From Pezizomycotina sp. ARF18 (taxonomy: Eukaryota > Ascomycota): a DNA stretch of 50,775 bases. Location of the stretch: assembly GCA_002224055.1 (NCBI GenBank), contig AZLU01000273.1:1-50775 (forward strand), read 5' to 3'. Within the stretch, counting starts at the first letter, position 1. The number at the start of each line of letters is the position of its first letter. Positions 49,395-50,775 of this stretch are shown here, piece after piece. A program made the translations under genes and the position numbers. A model generated the notes under the pieces. That model was not told the DNA's origin. It was given only the letters and a program-made list of their open reading frames with translations, and made no database searches.

Positions 49395-50133
49395 CTACCA
49401 ATTCTCATCAGCACCTGCAAAATCCCAGGTACCTCCACCACCGCTGATATTATAGATTATATTCATTGATGTCTGATGCTTTTGATTGTAGCAGTTACTG
49501 ATAGCGTCTACACCGGCTCCCGAATTGGCGAGCCGAACGCAAGGATCGCTCGCGTCTCTGGAAGCGGCCGAACTCGAGACTGCCGGGTTTGTCGAGGAAG
49601 TAGACGTGCCGGACCCCTCATTTCCGGTTTCGTTGGTAGTAATATCGCTAGTAGTGCTCGCTCCGCTGCTGGGCTGGCCCCCGCTTGTGAGGCTAGCGGC
49701 TGATACAATCGCTCTATTTTCGGTTCGGAGTGTTTCTTTGGATGGGACTTTGAGATGCCGACAGCGATGCCGAAGACGATGATGACAATAATAAGGAGTA
49801 TCCGCCGCTAACTATAAAGTAGAACGCTACTTTTAGCACCCGCTTTCGCGTGAACGGGATCGCTATGAGGTCGCGGCTGATTTGTCCCTTGCTGGTTGAC
49901 TTTGACGTTTCGAGATCCGGATTGTTGGTCTTCACGGGAGTCGTCGTTGAATTCGACCTATATGTGTCATGACACGCGACGCACTCGTGTATTGCTGGTT
50001 AGGGTGAAGGGGAGACTGGCTCCTTGAGAAGCTAAGTAATGATATCCAGCACTTTGAAGTGTGATGCTGTCCCAATGCTGGCAGTGGTGCGTGTATCAGC
50101 TATAGGAACTTCCGCGTACGGTGACTGCATCAT
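49395..50133 (-). CDS. Ser/Thr-rich single-pass membrane protein, unknown function
   Basis: Not recognised. From ATG at 50133 (a second ATG follows at once) the frame gives MMQSPYAEVPIADTRTTAS, then, after frame changes, a polar basic stretch (DLETSKSTSKGQISRDLIA, IPFTRKR). A strongly hydrophobic segment, ILLIIVIIVFGIAVGIS (about 49750-49800), would be a membrane helix. The C-terminal third is Ser/Thr/Gly-rich (ASTTSDITTNETGNEGSG, TSTSSTNPAVSSSAASRD), a likely O-glycosylated stalk, followed by a small Cys-bearing tail (DPCVRLANSG, AISNCYNQ, GGGGTWDFAGADENW) and TAG at 49395-49397. This layout is common in fungal type II surface proteins, sometimes with a lectin or wall domain that I do not see here. 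The two Cys could pair. At least three frame changes are needed. Confidence 0.5.
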
Positions 50134-50775
50134 GCCTCAACTCCTTTGGTCTTTCTATATATATTGATTCCCTGTGCGACGAAAGAGGATGTTATATCGG
50201 AAAAATCGAGGTTGCGGACGGTAAAAAAAAGTGTCTTTTTCTAAACCAGAAACGCGATATATTCCTTTCTCTCGAGGACCTTGGTAATGCTTGTCTCTCT
50301 GAAAGCTCTTTGATCCTGAGATGGACATCGCCGCTATTATAACCTTGTCATTTTCTCCCTCCCGTCTTTAATTTTGATCAAGATGGTAGTGTTAGATGGT
50401 AAGGGAGCGGAGGGGGACCCGAGGCGCAAACGTTGAAGTTATATCTTCAGAATCTTCGTGCCGAATTTCACAATGCGCTTTGGAGAAGGAACTTTCCTCC
50501 TCGATTTCAATTCAAAGTGGTTATGTTTCCTTCCACTCTCATTTTCTCCTCAAGCTGAAGTTAAACACTAGATATAGTCTATGATATATAATACCTTGAT
50601 GAAAACTAAAGTGTTGTGCCAGAAATTCTTTTTTTTTTTTTTTTTTTTTTTTTTCAAAGTAGCTGCCTTCTCACCAAGCCCCCTACCATGAATACCTTTT
50701 TTAAGGCAAAATATACTGGCTACGATTCGTAAATTTGCGAGCGTGCAGTGGAGGGTCTACGAGACCACTACGATT
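50134..50775. other. Right-end flank
   Basis: No supported gene. It probably includes the promoter of the membrane-protein gene on its left. A T26 run lies at 50629-50654. Open frames here are short and show no domain. Confidence 0.5.

Overview
The window looks like part of the nuclear genome of a filamentous ascomycete (Pezizomycotina). Evidence: short GT-AG introns with GTATGT-type donors and TACTAAC-like branch points; a left flank with the CA/TG depletion typical of repeat-induced point mutation (RIP); and housekeeping genes with fungal architecture. I could not assign a genus. Both strands carry genes, and intergenic DNA is rich in long homopolymers (T29, A22, C15/G15) and microsatellites.

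Layout. 1-2930 is an AT-rich RIP-mutated block with a small unmutated island near 2011-2105. 2931-4269 is unique-looking DNA with an imperfect direct repeat and a degenerate acidic-coding repeat. 4270-6079 (+) is a broken gene resembling the fungal CRN-like PD-(D/E)XK nuclease plus protein kinase proteins. Then come a vacuolar amino-acid transporter AVT1 (+, 8742-11272), the importin-alpha re-exporter CSE1 (-, 12969-16740), tuberin/TSC2 with a Rap-GAP domain (+, 17852-22845), the 25S rRNA methyltransferase BMT2 (+, 23857-24918), the GPI ethanolamine-phosphate transferase PIG-O/GPI13 (-, 25446-28633) and a small putative membrane protein (-, ~29968-30453). A gene-poor stretch of about 8 kb follows. 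After it lie a Pumilio-family RNA-binding protein of the PUF3 type (+, ~38534-41584), an unidentified small ORF (-, 43377-43662), Golgi tether subunit COG1 (-, ~44100-46335), ribosomal protein uL23/RPL25 (-, 47667-48680) and a Ser/Thr-rich single-pass membrane protein (-, 49395-50133).

Nearly every recognisable gene, including the essential uL23, is broken by one-base frameshifts. In uL23 all four frameshifts sit on homopolymers that are one base short. I read this as uncorrected long-read indels rather than pseudogenes, so gene spans are given as one interval and exact exon structure is only partly resolved.

The recognised genes do not form one pathway; they are ordinary cell functions (nuclear transport, TOR control, vacuolar transport, ribosome, GPI anchors, Golgi tethering, mRNA control). 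The most unusual locus is the nuclease-kinase gene beside the RIP block.
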